Positions 27,998 to 37,529 of a DNA stretch of 64,000 nucleotides are shown here, piece after piece. The translations under genes and the position numbers were made by a program. The DNA is from Planctomycetota bacterium (lineage in GTDB: Bacteria > Planctomycetota > Phycisphaerae > UBA1845). The notes under the pieces are model-generated. The model saw nothing but the letters and a program-made list of their open reading frames with translations. It was not told where the DNA came from and did no database searches. The stretch covers positions 62,001-126,000 of the forward strand of contig JAJRWX010000009.1 of NCBI GenBank assembly GCA_024276605.1, written 5' to 3'. Positions within the stretch are counted from its first letter, which is position 1. Each line of letters opens with the position of its first letter.

Positions 27998-28021
27998 CGC
28001 GCGAGCTGAAGTTCGCGGGTT
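27998..28021. repeat. REP-like hairpin between two beta-propeller genes
   Basis: CGCGAGC-TGAA-GTTCGCG forms a 7-bp stem (one G-T pair) with a TGAA loop, in the gap between the two propeller genes. It resembles the smaller hairpin at 16857-16870 and may modulate the relative expression of the two genes. Confidence 0.4.
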
Positions 28022-28062
28022 GGGGTTGTAATCGTTTCTCAGATTGCCATTCGGAAAATATT

Positions 28063-30303
28063 TTAGTCATTGTTGGTTACTCGAAAATTGTCAAAGAACA
28101 CCGGCGCACCCGGACGACGAACCGTCGCACCTTTGGAATAAGCATACAGGCCGGGACTTCCTTCCATGTTGGGAAGAGGGTCGGTCATCTCAATCGTCCA
28201 TTGATTCGGTTCCGCACTGCCTTTGGGCCAAACCTTGCCACGTACGATGGCCTTACTACCACTGCGGATATCAACACGCAACTTACCTCGATACCAAACA
28301 TCCGGTTCCATCACAAAATCAATATCTTTTTGTACGCGCGGAATAGGTGAGTACGTTACGAGCCTGAGCTTTTTATCACGTCCAAGCATAATCATCTTAT
28401 AACGGACATTGATGATACCCATATCCGGAAGCGTCGGTCGCCTCCCCGGTTTTAACTCCCCGCGCATGTCCACTTCCACGGTATACCCCACAGGGATCGG
28501 CGGCGTGGCAAAGGCTCGCATACGCATATACTTAGCGGAGGGACGTAGAGCCATTTTTTGAAACACGATAGAGCCATCTTTTTCGACCAACTTTGTTTTG
28601 GCATCCACACCAATCCAACCCGGCGGCTGCTTGCCAACCTTCATGCCGTCGAAGTTCTCCTCTATCGGAAGACGCGGACTGACGCGAAGCCTAGCCTTGG
28701 CTTTCAATTCACCATAAGTCGCCGTAGCTACCCCAGCCGAGAATGTATTGGCAGCATCCGCATTAAATGTGCCGTCGCCTTTGATGGTTCCGCGAGGACC
28801 AGCCACTTCCCAAGCCACGTCCGGTGATGCGATCATGATGCCGTGATCGTCAAACAGTTGAGCGGTTAATTTAAGTGTATCCCCCGGATAGAGCGTCGCT
28901 TCTGCAGGAACGATTTGTAAGTGGTTTGGTTTACCCGCATTAGCCGGGGCCTCTGCGGCCATCGTGGGAATCGGTAGGAAAGATGGTTTTACGTGTTTAG
29001 CACCCAGGCAATAGGTTGCATCGTTGTTCATAAAGTACACCCGACCATTCGCCATAGCGGGCGTACCGTTGATCTCGATAACGATTTTATCATCACGCGT
29101 AAACCGCTTGGTGGATAGAACTTCGCAATGGTCGCCGGCATCTTTAAGGATATGAAAACGTGCATTGACCTCGCCATAATAAATATACCCATCAGCCGTC
29201 ACCAATGGAGAACCCTTCGCTACGCGCCCCATGCTTTCCGACCAATAGGACTTCCCGGTCATAGCATCTAAACAGTGCATTTGGGCGAAGTTTGTCATTA
29301 CATACAGGCGGCCATTTGCCAGTGCTGGGGATGCATAACCAACTTTAAGCCCATCCGCCCGCCATACTTCACCCGTCTCCGTGATGTCACCTTTACCGGA
29401 AGCATCGATACACACGACCCGCCCCATGACATTGCCGGTCAGGTTTTCTTCGCTATGGGAGATGTATACATATTTACCGTCCGCAACGGCTGAACTATTT
29501 AACCCCCCCCCGCTGAGTTTGAACGTCCACACTTTCTCACCGGTCCGGGCTAACATGCCGTAGACATTACCGTCGGCATTACCGGCAATCAGCATGCGCT
29601 TACCATCTACCACTGTGATAACGGGCGTGGAATAGGTTGTATTGAGTGGTCTCCCCCCCGGTTGTGCCCACCAAATCACATCACCGGTACGCTTATCGAA
29701 TGCGTAGTAACGATGTCCGGCCTTCTTTTTACCGGTGCCCCACTGCGTGAGGATATAGGTAAAGCTGATGATGACACGATCTTCATCTATGATTGGCGTC
29801 TGTAATCTACCACCGTAACCGCTGGATCGTCCAAAGGTTTCGGTTAATGAATGCTGCCACAAAACTTTGCCATCGCGCGATAGACAAAATAATTGCCCCC
29901 CCGTACCGTGGGCGTAAATGTTACCGGTTTCGGGATCACCAACGACGGATGTCCAACCCAGACGATTCTCCACAATGTCCGTATGAAAAACATTGAAGTG
30001 ATGTTCCCAAAGCGTTTTTCCGGTGTCAGCATCGAGGCATACAATGCGTTCGTGCAATGTTTCGTCGCTACCGGCTGGTGCAATCATAAACACGCGACCA
30101 TCCATCACGATCGGCGTCGATCGTCCACCGATGGGCACTTGCCATAGCACCTGCGACCCATCTTCAGGCCAACTCGTCACCGTCGCGTTTTCCTGTGTCA
30201 TGCCCGATTGCTGAGGCCCACGCCAGGATGGCCAATCGTTACCACGCGTGAATGAGCTACAAAGACAAACGGCGATCGCGATGAAATAAGTTTTTCTTTT
30301 CAT
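28063..30303 (-). CDS. Large exported PQQ-like beta-propeller protein with Ig-like and C-terminal sandwich regions
   Basis: The 746-residue product has a short signal peptide (TYFIAIAVCLCSSFTRG) and the opening WPSWRGPQQSGMTQE. Residues about 40-440 carry propeller blades (CLDADTGKTLWEHHF, AFDKRTGDVIWWA, MLARTGEKVWTF, CLDAMTGKSYWSE). Around 465-560 is a Big-2/Ig-like segment (LQIVPAEATLYPGDTLKLTAQLFDDHG). The last 190 residues (IEENFDGMKVGKQPPGWIG to FFDNFRVTND) look like a concanavalin/LamG-type beta-sandwich (GLYAYSKGATV, DNFRV ending). This combination suggests binding to a polymer or surface glycan, but no catalysis is evident. It is the first of the two propeller genes upstream of the acid-to-alcohol operon. 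Confidence 0.84.
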   Translation of the reverse strand: MKRKTYFIAIAVCLCSSFTRGNDWPSWRGPQQSGMTQENATVTSWPEDGSQVLWQVPIGGRSTPIVMDGRVFMIAPAGSDETLHERIVCLDADTGKTLWEHHFNVFHTDIVENRLGWTSVVGDPETGNIYAHGTGGQLFCLSRDGKVLWQHSLTETFGRSSGYGGRLQTPIIDEDRVIISFTYILTQWGTGKKKAGHRYYAFDKRTGDVIWWAQPGGRPLNTTYSTPVITVVDGKRMLIAGNADGNVYGMLARTGEKVWTFKLSGGGLNSSAVADGKYVYISHSEENLTGNVMGRVVCIDASGKGDITETGEVWRADGLKVGYASPALANGRLYVMTNFAQMHCLDAMTGKSYWSESMGRVAKGSPLVTADGYIYYGEVNARFHILKDAGDHCEVLSTKRFTRDDKIVIEINGTPAMANGRVYFMNNDATYCLGAKHVKPSFLPIPTMAAEAPANAGKPNHLQIVPAEATLYPGDTLKLTAQLFDDHGIMIASPDVAWEVAGPRGTIKGDGTFNADAANTFSAGVATATYGELKAKARLRVSPRLPIEENFDGMKVGKQPPGWIGVDAKTKLVEKDGSIVFQKMALRPSAKYMRMRAFATPPIPVGYTVEVDMRGELKPGRRPTLPDMGIINVRYKMIMLGRDKKLRLVTYSPIPRVQKDIDFVMEPDVWYRGKLRVDIRSGSKAIVRGKVWPKGSAEPNQWTIEMTDPLPNMEGSPGLYAYSKGATVRRPGAPVFFDNFRVTNND

Positions 30304-30427
30304 GATGATCGTTTTACTCCCATCGGCTTGCGAGCCAAATTTGAATTCTCCAAGCCACCCACTGACATCTAGTCAAGGTTAATCATGGCCAAGCAACCAT
30401 GATGCACATCTATCTACTACAATAGTC

Positions 30428-31723
30428 CTAACCGGAACGGTTTATATTAACCAGTCGCCTGGCCTTCATATCAAAACGCGGCAACGAATCAGCCTTCACT
30501 ATGGCGACATCGGGACGAAACAGCAGTCGGTCCCGCACACTTTTCGCAACGCGATCCTCCAGACCATTCACATCAACGGACGCGCGTGGCTCGATCTCAA
30601 TGCGTAAATCGCATGTCCCACCGCTATGATCAGCCACCAAACGAAATTCCTCAACCTCCGTGAACTGGTGAATAATAGCCTCAATCGCCGAAGGGAACAC
30701 GTTATTGCCTCGAATAAACAGCATATCATCGATACGCCCTTGGATACCGCCCTCCAATCGAGCAAACCAACGGCCACAATCGCAACGATTGCTGGTAAGA
30801 ACCACCAGGTCACCCGTGCGATATCGAATAACCGGACATGCAGCCCTGCCCAGAGTGGTCAATACCAATTCACCCGGCTGCCCCTCAACAACGGTACGTT
30901 GCGTATCCGGGTCTATCACTTCAACGATGAATTCCGATTCAATCACGTGAACGCCGCCCGGCGATTCGATACACTCAAAGCCCCAGGCCCCAGCCTCGGT
31001 CATACCGGCATGATCCAACAAGCGAGCGCCCCAACCCGACTCAATACGTTGTCGAACTGTCGGTATGCTACCTCCCGGTTCTCCACCGACAATAATCATA
31101 CGCACGTTAGACGATGATAAATCGATCGCCTCCTGCGACGCGACATCCACCATGCGCATCGCATACGTCGGGGTACAACAGATAACCGTCACATGATTAT
31201 CCAGGATGTACTGTAATCGCGCCTTGGTCGTCATACCTCCTGCGGCTAACACCCGATTACCCAACATCTGTGCTGCGTCGAAAGCCATCCAAAAACCGAT
31301 GAACGGTCCGAATGAAAAAGGAAACGCGACAACATCATCGTCACGAAGTCCCGCAGCGCGAAATACGATACGCCAACAAGTCTTACACCACACCCAGGAT
31401 GCCTCCGTATCCATCCAGCGCAGCGGTTGACCACTTTGGGTACCGGAAGTCTGGTGCAAACGAATGTATTCATTCAGTGGGCACGAACGATTCGTACCAT
31501 ACGGGGGATGCGTATCGATGTCCGCCTGAATCTCGGCACGGGTAGTAAAAGGCAGTTGACTAAGCGGATCGGATAGCGGATCAAAGGAAAGTCCGCTGAA
31601 CTTTTCTTGATAGAATGGATTGCTCGCACGCACAATACCCATCAGCGCAGCAAACTTACGTCGTTGAAGCTGTTCGATCGAAGCCCGATCCAACGTCTCC
31701 TCCTGAGCGCAATAGTAAGGCAT
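30428..31723 (-). CDS. Phenylacetate-CoA ligase family adenylate-forming enzyme
   Basis: The ATG at 31723 (six bases after an in-frame TTG) gives 431 residues. It matches PaaK-type ligases: FYQEKFSGL, LPFTTRAEIQADI, the P-loop HQTSGTQSGQPLRW, CCTPTYAMRM, IIVGGEPGGSIPTVRQRIE, DHAGMTEAGAWGFEC, LVLTTLGRAACPVIRYRTGDLV and the C-terminal hinge GIQGRIDDMLFIRGNNVFPSAIE. These enzymes activate aryl or acyl acids to CoA thioesters in the cytoplasm. Phenylacetate catabolic genes are absent nearby, so a biosynthetic or other aromatic acid role is as likely. The gene is divergent from the glycosyltransferase (237 bp between). It is separated by about 125 bp from the propeller genes. Confidence 0.88.
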   Translation of the reverse strand: MPYYCAQEETLDRASIEQLQRRKFAALMGIVRASNPFYQEKFSGLSFDPLSDPLSQLPFTTRAEIQADIDTHPPYGTNRSCPLNEYIRLHQTSGTQSGQPLRWMDTEASWVWCKTCWRIVFRAAGLRDDDVVAFPFSFGPFIGFWMAFDAAQMLGNRVLAAGGMTTKARLQYILDNHVTVICCTPTYAMRMVDVASQEAIDLSSSNVRMIIVGGEPGGSIPTVRQRIESGWGARLLDHAGMTEAGAWGFECIESPGGVHVIESEFIVEVIDPDTQRTVVEGQPGELVLTTLGRAACPVIRYRTGDLVVLTSNRCDCGRWFARLEGGIQGRIDDMLFIRGNNVFPSAIEAIIHQFTEVEEFRLVADHSGGTCDLRIEIEPRASVDVNGLEDRVAKSVRDRLLFRPDVAIVKADSLPRFDMKARRLVNINRSG

Positions 31724-31959
31724 ACGCAAGAACTCTCTTAAAACACCGACAAACTAAGCTACACCCGCCAAGCCCAAACGACTACTTCGGCACGTGCGAT
31801 CGATTGTCCATCTTCCCATCACCGGCTTATTATGGCAACGACCACCGTTTGTCGCATTGTGTAATTTTTTCCAACTACGCCGTTTGTAACTGACACTCGA
31901 AAGACGTTGTGACCTTCGTGATACTTGCGGCTGGCGGTTTTCGTCAATAACGAGTTAAG

Positions 31960-33297
31960 ATGTCGCGCATGACTATCGGGCAGGATGTGGAGGAAGCCAA
32001 TAAACGCATGAAGGTCGCTTACTTAATCGCCGGCGCAGGCGGAATGTATTGCGGGAGTTGTATGCGTGACAACCGTGTGGTGGCCAAGCTCAAATCGTTC
32101 GGGCACGATATCGTGCTGCTTCCTTTGTACACCCCGATTCGCACGGACGAATCCGACGTGAGCGAAGGTCACGTTCACTATGGTGGTATCAACGTTTTTT
32201 TACAGCAGAAATCCGCCTTTTTCCGTCACACGCCCTGGTTCATCGATCGGCTATTCGACACACGCAGATTGCTACGCGGCGTGGGCCGACTGGCGGCTAA
32301 AACACGGGCGGAAGATGTAGGGGCGTTGACCGTTTCCATCTTAGAGGGCAATCATGGTGCACAACGTAAGGAGTTGGACAAACTCATCGCGCACCTCAAG
32401 GAGATGTCTCCCACGCTGGTTCATTTGCCCAACCTGATGTTCATCGGCATAGCCGGTGAAATTAAAAAAGCCTTAGGCGTACCCGTCGTATGCTCACTAG
32501 CCGGCGAGGATGTTTTCATGGACGCACTTCCGGAAGAACATCGCCATCGATGTTTTTCATTGGTTAGAGAGAATGCGGGCATGGTCGATGGTTATATTTC
32601 ACCTACAAACTACTACGCACAGCACGCAGCCACACACTTCAATCTCCCCACCGAGCGTATCCACACAGCCGTCATGGGTATCGCAGTGGATGATTTCCCA
32701 CAAACCCAACCGGATGACACGCCCTTTATCATCGGGTACTTAGCCCGTATTTGCCCCGAAAAAGGGCTGGCTAACCTGACTGAGGCTTTCTCCATCGTAT
32801 GCCAGACTAGGCCGAACTGCCGTCTGCGTATCGCTGGTTACCTCGGCGGCGCCGACCAGCCCTATTGGAAAAAAATAGACACGTGCCTACGCAACAAAGG
32901 GCTGAGCGACCGTGTTGACTTACTGGGAGAAGTGGATCGGGCGGGAAAACTATCCATGCTGCGGTCGCTTCATGTTCTATCCACACCAACGACCTATGCT
33001 GAAGCAAAAGGCCTGTATATTCTCGAAGCACTAGCTTGCGGTGTGCCCGTCGTCCAACCTCGACACGGCGCATTCCCGGAAATCATCGAAGCTACGGGTG
33101 GAGGCATACTCTATGAGCCTGGCGATACCGAAGCATTGGCTGCGGAACTGATTGAATTACATGACGAGCCTGTCAAGCGTAAAGCGATAGGCGATGCGGG
33201 TAGAATAGCTGTGGCTAAGTTATTCAATGACGACTTAATGGCTACACAGACATGGTCAATCTATGAGGAAATTGTCAAACGGGCTTATGGTGCATAA
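31960..33297 (+). CDS. Glycosyltransferase family 4
   Basis: The product has the two-Rossmann GT4 plan. The N-terminal part reads KVAYLIAGAGGMYCGSCMRDNRVVAKL, a donor/acceptor glycine-rich loop with unusual cysteines. The C-terminal domain has IIGYLARICPEKGLANLTEAF, CRLRIAGYLGGAD, VDLLGEVDRAGKLSMLRSLHVLSTPTTYAEAKGLYILEALACGVPVVQPRHGAFPEIIEATGGGILYEPGD, including the EX7E-type nucleotide-sugar site (EAKGLYILE). It transfers a sugar from a nucleotide sugar, probably to a cell-envelope glycan. The start is ATG 31960, with ATG 32008 (MKVAYL) equally possible. It precedes the ABC transporter genes by 39 bp on the same strand. Confidence 0.88.
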   Translation: MSRMTIGQDVEEANKRMKVAYLIAGAGGMYCGSCMRDNRVVAKLKSFGHDIVLLPLYTPIRTDESDVSEGHVHYGGINVFLQQKSAFFRHTPWFIDRLFDTRRLLRGVGRLAAKTRAEDVGALTVSILEGNHGAQRKELDKLIAHLKEMSPTLVHLPNLMFIGIAGEIKKALGVPVVCSLAGEDVFMDALPEEHRHRCFSLVRENAGMVDGYISPTNYYAQHAATHFNLPTERIHTAVMGIAVDDFPQTQPDDTPFIIGYLARICPEKGLANLTEAFSIVCQTRPNCRLRIAGYLGGADQPYWKKIDTCLRNKGLSDRVDLLGEVDRAGKLSMLRSLHVLSTPTTYAEAKGLYILEALACGVPVVQPRHGAFPEIIEATGGGILYEPGDTEALAAELIELHDEPVKRKAIGDAGRIAVAKLFNDDLMATQTWSIYEEIVKRAYGA

Positions 33298-33336
33298 CCT
33301 TATACCAGCAAACGAAACACAGCAGGACTAATCCTT

Positions 33337-34008
33337 ATGAGCCAGGTGATCCTTGACGCGATACGAAAAACTTATCCGATGGGTACGGATAACGTAACGG
33401 TACTTCGTGACGTATCTTTAACGCTTAAAGCCGGCGAATCCGTCGCCATCATGGGGCCTTCGGGGGCGGGGAAAAGCACGCTGCTAAACATCCTGGGCAC
33501 ACTTGAAACGCCGTCCGACGGCCAAGTCACCATTGATCACCAAGACCCGTTTTCCCTTTCAGAAAAAGCCTTGGCCCATTTTAGAAATGAAACCATCGGG
33601 TTCGTCTTTCAAGATCATCATCTACTGCCGCAGTGCAGTGCCTTGGAAAATGTACTGCTGCCGACCTTGGTTTCCGTCGATCGATCATTCGCGGAGACCC
33701 GTGCCCGATCACTTCTTGAAAAAGTCGGCCTTTCGGATCGACTCCAACATAAACCGGCGGAGCTTTCAGGTGGCGAACGACAGCGCGTAGCCATTGCGCG
33801 GGCACTGATCAATCGCCCCACCCTGCTATTGGCTGATGAACCCACCGGAAACCTCGATCGAACGACAGCTGATCGCGTCGTGGATGTCATGTTTGATTTA
33901 CACAAAGCAGAAGGCGTCACACTTGTCTGCGTCACACACGCAGACTCGCTAGCCCAACGCTTCGACCGATGTTTGTTGCTTATCGATGGATCGTTGCAAT
34001 CTAAGTAG
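33337..34008 (+). CDS. ABC transporter ATP-binding protein (LolD/MacB type)
   Basis: The 223-residue ATPase has Walker A GPSGAGKST (40-48), the Q-loop phrase IGFVFQDHHLLPQCSALENVLLP, the signature LSGGERQRVAIARAL, Walker B LLLADEPTGNLD and the H-loop CVTHADSL. The Q-loop phrase and length are those of LolD/MacB/FtsE-type ATPases that work with FtsX-type permeases. It energises the permease encoded next, with which its end overlaps or nearly adjoins. Likely roles are export of lipoproteins, peptides or other envelope substrates, or mechanical force transmission rather than transport through the membrane. Confidence 0.93.
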   Translation: MSQVILDAIRKTYPMGTDNVTVLRDVSLTLKAGESVAIMGPSGAGKSTLLNILGTLETPSDGQVTIDHQDPFSLSEKALAHFRNETIGFVFQDHHLLPQCSALENVLLPTLVSVDRSFAETRARSLLEKVGLSDRLQHKPAELSGGERQRVAIARALINRPTLLLADEPTGNLDRTTADRVVDVMFDLHKAEGVTLVCVTHADSLAQRFDRCLLLIDGSLQSK

Positions 34009-34018
34009 AGACTTACGC

Positions 34019-37000
34019 GTGAGCTTTGTCCGTTTCATTATATGTAGTCTGCGTCATTACTATCGCGCCCATCTAGCTGTAGCTATGGGTGTGGTGACGG
34101 CAACGGCAACACTGACGGGAGCACTGATTGTAGGAGACTCCATGCGCGATAGCCTACGCAATGTTGCGCTAAGTAGGCTAGGAAGAATTACCCAGGCCAT
34201 GACATCGTCTCGATTTTTCAGTGCCTCACTTTTTGACCAAATACGCAATCAACCCAATTTCGACGAATATTTTTCCGGCGGAAGTACAGCCATTGTGATG
34301 CCCGGTGGTGTTTCGCACGCCGACAGTGGAGCACTCGTCAACCGTATTCAAATCATCGGCGTAGATGATAGATTTTGGTCGCTGAGTCAAACAGGCCATG
34401 CCTCACCCATGGACATATCCGGTCGTAGCGTACTGCTAAACGACGCGCTCGCACAGGAACTTGGCATCAAAGTTGGCGACGATGTTCTGGTTCGGCTTGG
34501 AAAGCCAAACCCCATTTCTACGGAAACATTACTTGGTCGTCGTGACGACACAACCACCACGATGCGGCTGAGCGTATCCGGTGTCGTCACAGACACCGAC
34601 TTGGCTAACTTTGGCCTGAACCCTCGCCAGCATTCACCGCGAAACGTTTTCGTTAGCTTAACTCACCTTCAACGAATGTTGAATCAACGTGACCGGGCTA
34701 ACACGATACTATTGGTGTCGCGTGATGAAAACGGACAATCGTCCCTTCAAGATTGGCTTGCCGCTGCAATGCATAAAAGCGTTTCGCTCGAAGATTACGG
34801 GCTTACCGTGCGCAGGGATGAATCACGGCGTTATCTTTCGTTAGAAAGCGACGCTATGCTGCTCGACCCTATGATAGAGTCGACAGCCACGGCGATTGGT
34901 AACGAATTACATCTTCCTACGTCCCCCATACTGACATACTTGGCTAATTCCATTGCGCTGATGGAATCGAAAAGGGACGATTCTTCGTCGCTCAAGCCTA
35001 TCGCAGATATCCCCTATTCCACAGTCGTCGCTGTTCAATCAAAAGCTGACAGTGCAATCCATTTGACACTCACTGATTTGAGCCTTGTCGGCGACATCCC
35101 AAGCGGGAGTATACTACTTAACGAATGGGCAGCGACGGATTTAGGCGCCAACATCGGCCAAACGATTAGCTTACAGTACTATGTCACCGGCGACTTTGGC
35201 CAACTCAATACCGTCACCTCAAAATTCCGCTTGCAAGGCATCGTGCGTAACTCTCCGCAATCGCTTGACCGGGGATTCATCCCCGTATATCCCGGTATTA
35301 CAGATGCCAAAAGCCTGACCGATTGGGATCCACCCTTTCCGGTTGACCTCAAACGTGTGCGAGATAAAGACGACGATTATTGGGAACAATACGGCCCTTC
35401 ACCCAAAGCCTTCATCTCATTAGAAGATGGAAGACGACTATGGGCGGAAAAAGGTGAGCGTTATGGACGCGCAACATCCGTGCGGTTTCACGTACCGCAA
35501 GACCAATCGGTTCAATCGGTTAGTGAACAAGTTACGCATCGCCTACTCACCCAACTCAAGCCGGCCCAACTCGATTTACGTTTTGAGGCCGTGCGCGACA
35601 AGGCCATAGCTGCCAGCGCCGGCAGTACGGATTTTGGAGGACTATTTATTGGCTTTAGCTTCTTTCTCATCACATCATCAGCTATGCTCGTGGCACTACT
35701 TTTCCGATTGGGGATCGAACAGCGCGTCAAAGACGTCGGCATTCTTTCTGCGGTCGGTTATTCTACAAACACCGTACTTAGACTGCTATTGGCTGAGGGG
35801 TCAGTCGTCGTCATGGTTGGGGCGGGAGCCGGACTGGTTGGAGCCTGGGGTTATGCCTGGCTCATGCTAGCAGGATTACGCACGTCTTGGTCAGCCGCAG
35901 CGAACGCGCCCTTTCTTACATTATCACTAACACCCACAACGATGTGTATTGGGTTTGTCGCCAGCAGTATCGTAGCGATGGCATCCATGATCAAAGCGGT
36001 TTGGGATATTAAGCGAAGCTCTGCTCGGGCGATGCTGTCTGGCATGGTTCGTCCGGTCAACACGCAACATAGTCCACCGCGCAGACGATGGGTTATCATC
36101 GCCTCCGCATCCGCACTTATCGCAATATCACTGATAGTCATACCAACTTATACTGATGCACTTTCCCCATCCATCGCTTTTTTTCTGTGTGGTGCGTCTT
36201 TGCTAATTATGATGTTGGCACTGCTCAACGGCTGGCTCAGCAAAAGGCAACGCAAATCGATAAGAGGCGGAGGGATAGCTGCGATGTGTTTGCTGGGTAT
36301 GCGTAATGCACCACGTCATGCCGGACGGAGCCTGTTGATCGTTTCACTTATAGCCTCAGCCACTTTTTTGGTTACAGCGTTGGAGGCATTTCATATAGAT
36401 GCCGCTACAGACGTTACGAAAAAAGACTCTGGCAGCGGCGGTTTTTCGCTCATCGCGGAATCCACCGTAGCCTTACCCTACGATCTCAACACGCCCGATG
36501 GGCGCGAGGCCTTGGGCATCAGCCGGCAGACTCGCCAAACGCTATCTTCGACAACCGTACACGCCTTACGACTGCGCCCCGGTGATGCATCGAGCTGTTT
36601 GAATTTGTACATGCCATCCGACCCGCGACTGGCTGGAGCATCTAACGAGTTCATCCATCGCGGTGGATTCGTTTTTTCCAAATCAAGCGCAGAAACTGAC
36701 GAAGAGCGAAACAACCCCTGGCTACTACTCCAAAGGGTGTATGACGACGGTGCCATCCCCGTCATTGGTGACGAAAATGCCGTGCTATGGCAATGGCATC
36801 TGGGTTTGGGTAAAGATTTAGCGATGAAGGATGAACGAGGACAAAAAGTCACACTACGCTTCGTCGCCTTACTCAGTGGTAGCATCCTGCAGGATGAACT
36901 TATCATCGCAGAATCACATTTCACCGAACTCTTTCCCTCCATACAAGGGCACAATCTATTCTTATTAGAAGCCCCGCCGAATATGGCTCAAACAATCAGC

Positions 37001-37468
37001 CGGCAGTTGGAGACCGATTTGCAGACGTTCGCGTTTGATGTATCGTCGAGCCAACAGCGTTTGAATGAATACCTGGCAGTTCAAAATACTTATCTAGGCA
37101 CTTTCCAAACGCTCGGGGGACTGGGTTTAATACTCGGCACGATCGGCCTGGCTGTGGTACTGCTCCGTAATGTATGGGAACGCCGCGCAGAACTGGCGCT
37201 GATGCGTGCCTTGGGGTTTACCCATCAAAGTTTAGGTTGGATGGTGTTAGCGGAAAATGCTGTGCTGGTAGTCATGGGCCTGACCGCCGGAGTGATTCCA
37301 GCATTCGTAGCCATCGCACCACACCTCATCAACCGCCCACAAGCCATTGCCTGGCCATCCGTCATCGCGACCATACTTGGCACCCTTATCGTAGGAATCG
37401 GCGGCGGAGCCGCGGCACTAATACCGACCTTGAAAACACCTTTACTTCCCGCACTGCGGTCGGAATGA
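34019..37468 (+). CDS. Large FtsX-type ABC permease
   Basis: This protein of about 1149 residues starts at GTG 34019, eleven bases after the ATPase stop, or at ATG 33986 inside the ATPase gene. It has an N-terminal membrane helix and a long extracytoplasmic region of about 500 residues. Then comes an FtsX core (GLFIGFSFFLITSSAMLVALLFRLGIEQRVKDVGILSAVGYSTNTV), with more helices (ISLIVIPTYTDAL, IAFFLCGASLLIMMLALLNG), a second periplasmic domain and a second FtsX core at the C-terminus (LGGLGLILGTIGLAVVLLRNVWERRAELALMRALGFTHQSLGWMVLAENAV). Duplicate FtsX cores in one chain are like the YknZ/LolC-E-type fused permeases. Together with the ATPase it forms a complete transporter. Confidence 0.88.
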   Translation: MSFVRFIICSLRHYYRAHLAVAMGVVTATATLTGALIVGDSMRDSLRNVALSRLGRITQAMTSSRFFSASLFDQIRNQPNFDEYFSGGSTAIVMPGGVSHADSGALVNRIQIIGVDDRFWSLSQTGHASPMDISGRSVLLNDALAQELGIKVGDDVLVRLGKPNPISTETLLGRRDDTTTTMRLSVSGVVTDTDLANFGLNPRQHSPRNVFVSLTHLQRMLNQRDRANTILLVSRDENGQSSLQDWLAAAMHKSVSLEDYGLTVRRDESRRYLSLESDAMLLDPMIESTATAIGNELHLPTSPILTYLANSIALMESKRDDSSSLKPIADIPYSTVVAVQSKADSAIHLTLTDLSLVGDIPSGSILLNEWAATDLGANIGQTISLQYYVTGDFGQLNTVTSKFRLQGIVRNSPQSLDRGFIPVYPGITDAKSLTDWDPPFPVDLKRVRDKDDDYWEQYGPSPKAFISLEDGRRLWAEKGERYGRATSVRFHVPQDQSVQSVSEQVTHRLLTQLKPAQLDLRFEAVRDKAIAASAGSTDFGGLFIGFSFFLITSSAMLVALLFRLGIEQRVKDVGILSAVGYSTNTVLRLLLAEGSVVVMVGAGAGLVGAWGYAWLMLAGLRTSWSAAANAPFLTLSLTPTTMCIGFVASSIVAMASMIKAVWDIKRSSARAMLSGMVRPVNTQHSPPRRRWVIIASASALIAISLIVIPTYTDALSPSIAFFLCGASLLIMMLALLNGWLSKRQRKSIRGGGIAAMCLLGMRNAPRHAGRSLLIVSLIASATFLVTALEAFHIDAATDVTKKDSGSGGFSLIAESTVALPYDLNTPDGREALGISRQTRQTLSSTTVHALRLRPGDASSCLNLYMPSDPRLAGASNEFIHRGGFVFSKSSAETDEERNNPWLLLQRVYDDGAIPVIGDENAVLWQWHLGLGKDLAMKDERGQKVTLRFVALLSGSILQDELIIAESHFTELFPSIQGHNLFLLEAPPNMAQTISRQLETDLQTFAFDVSSSQQRLNEYLAVQNTYLGTFQTLGGLGLILGTIGLAVVLLRNVWERRAELALMRALGFTHQSLGWMVLAENAVLVVMGLTAGVIPAFVAIAPHLINRPQAIAWPSVIATILGTLIVGIGGGAAALIPTLKTPLLPALRSE

Positions 37469-37529
37469 TTCATGATGACGATGAGAACACAACCGCAACG
37501 TATTTCCGAAAAATATCAAAAAGGTAACC

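Noticed and set aside
13749-30303. PQQ-dependent alcohol dehydrogenases
   Set aside because: The propeller repeats match the PQQ-like profile, but no catalytic or haem motifs are visible and the proteins start with the W-x-x-W/R-G-P phrase of non-enzymatic planctomycete propellers.
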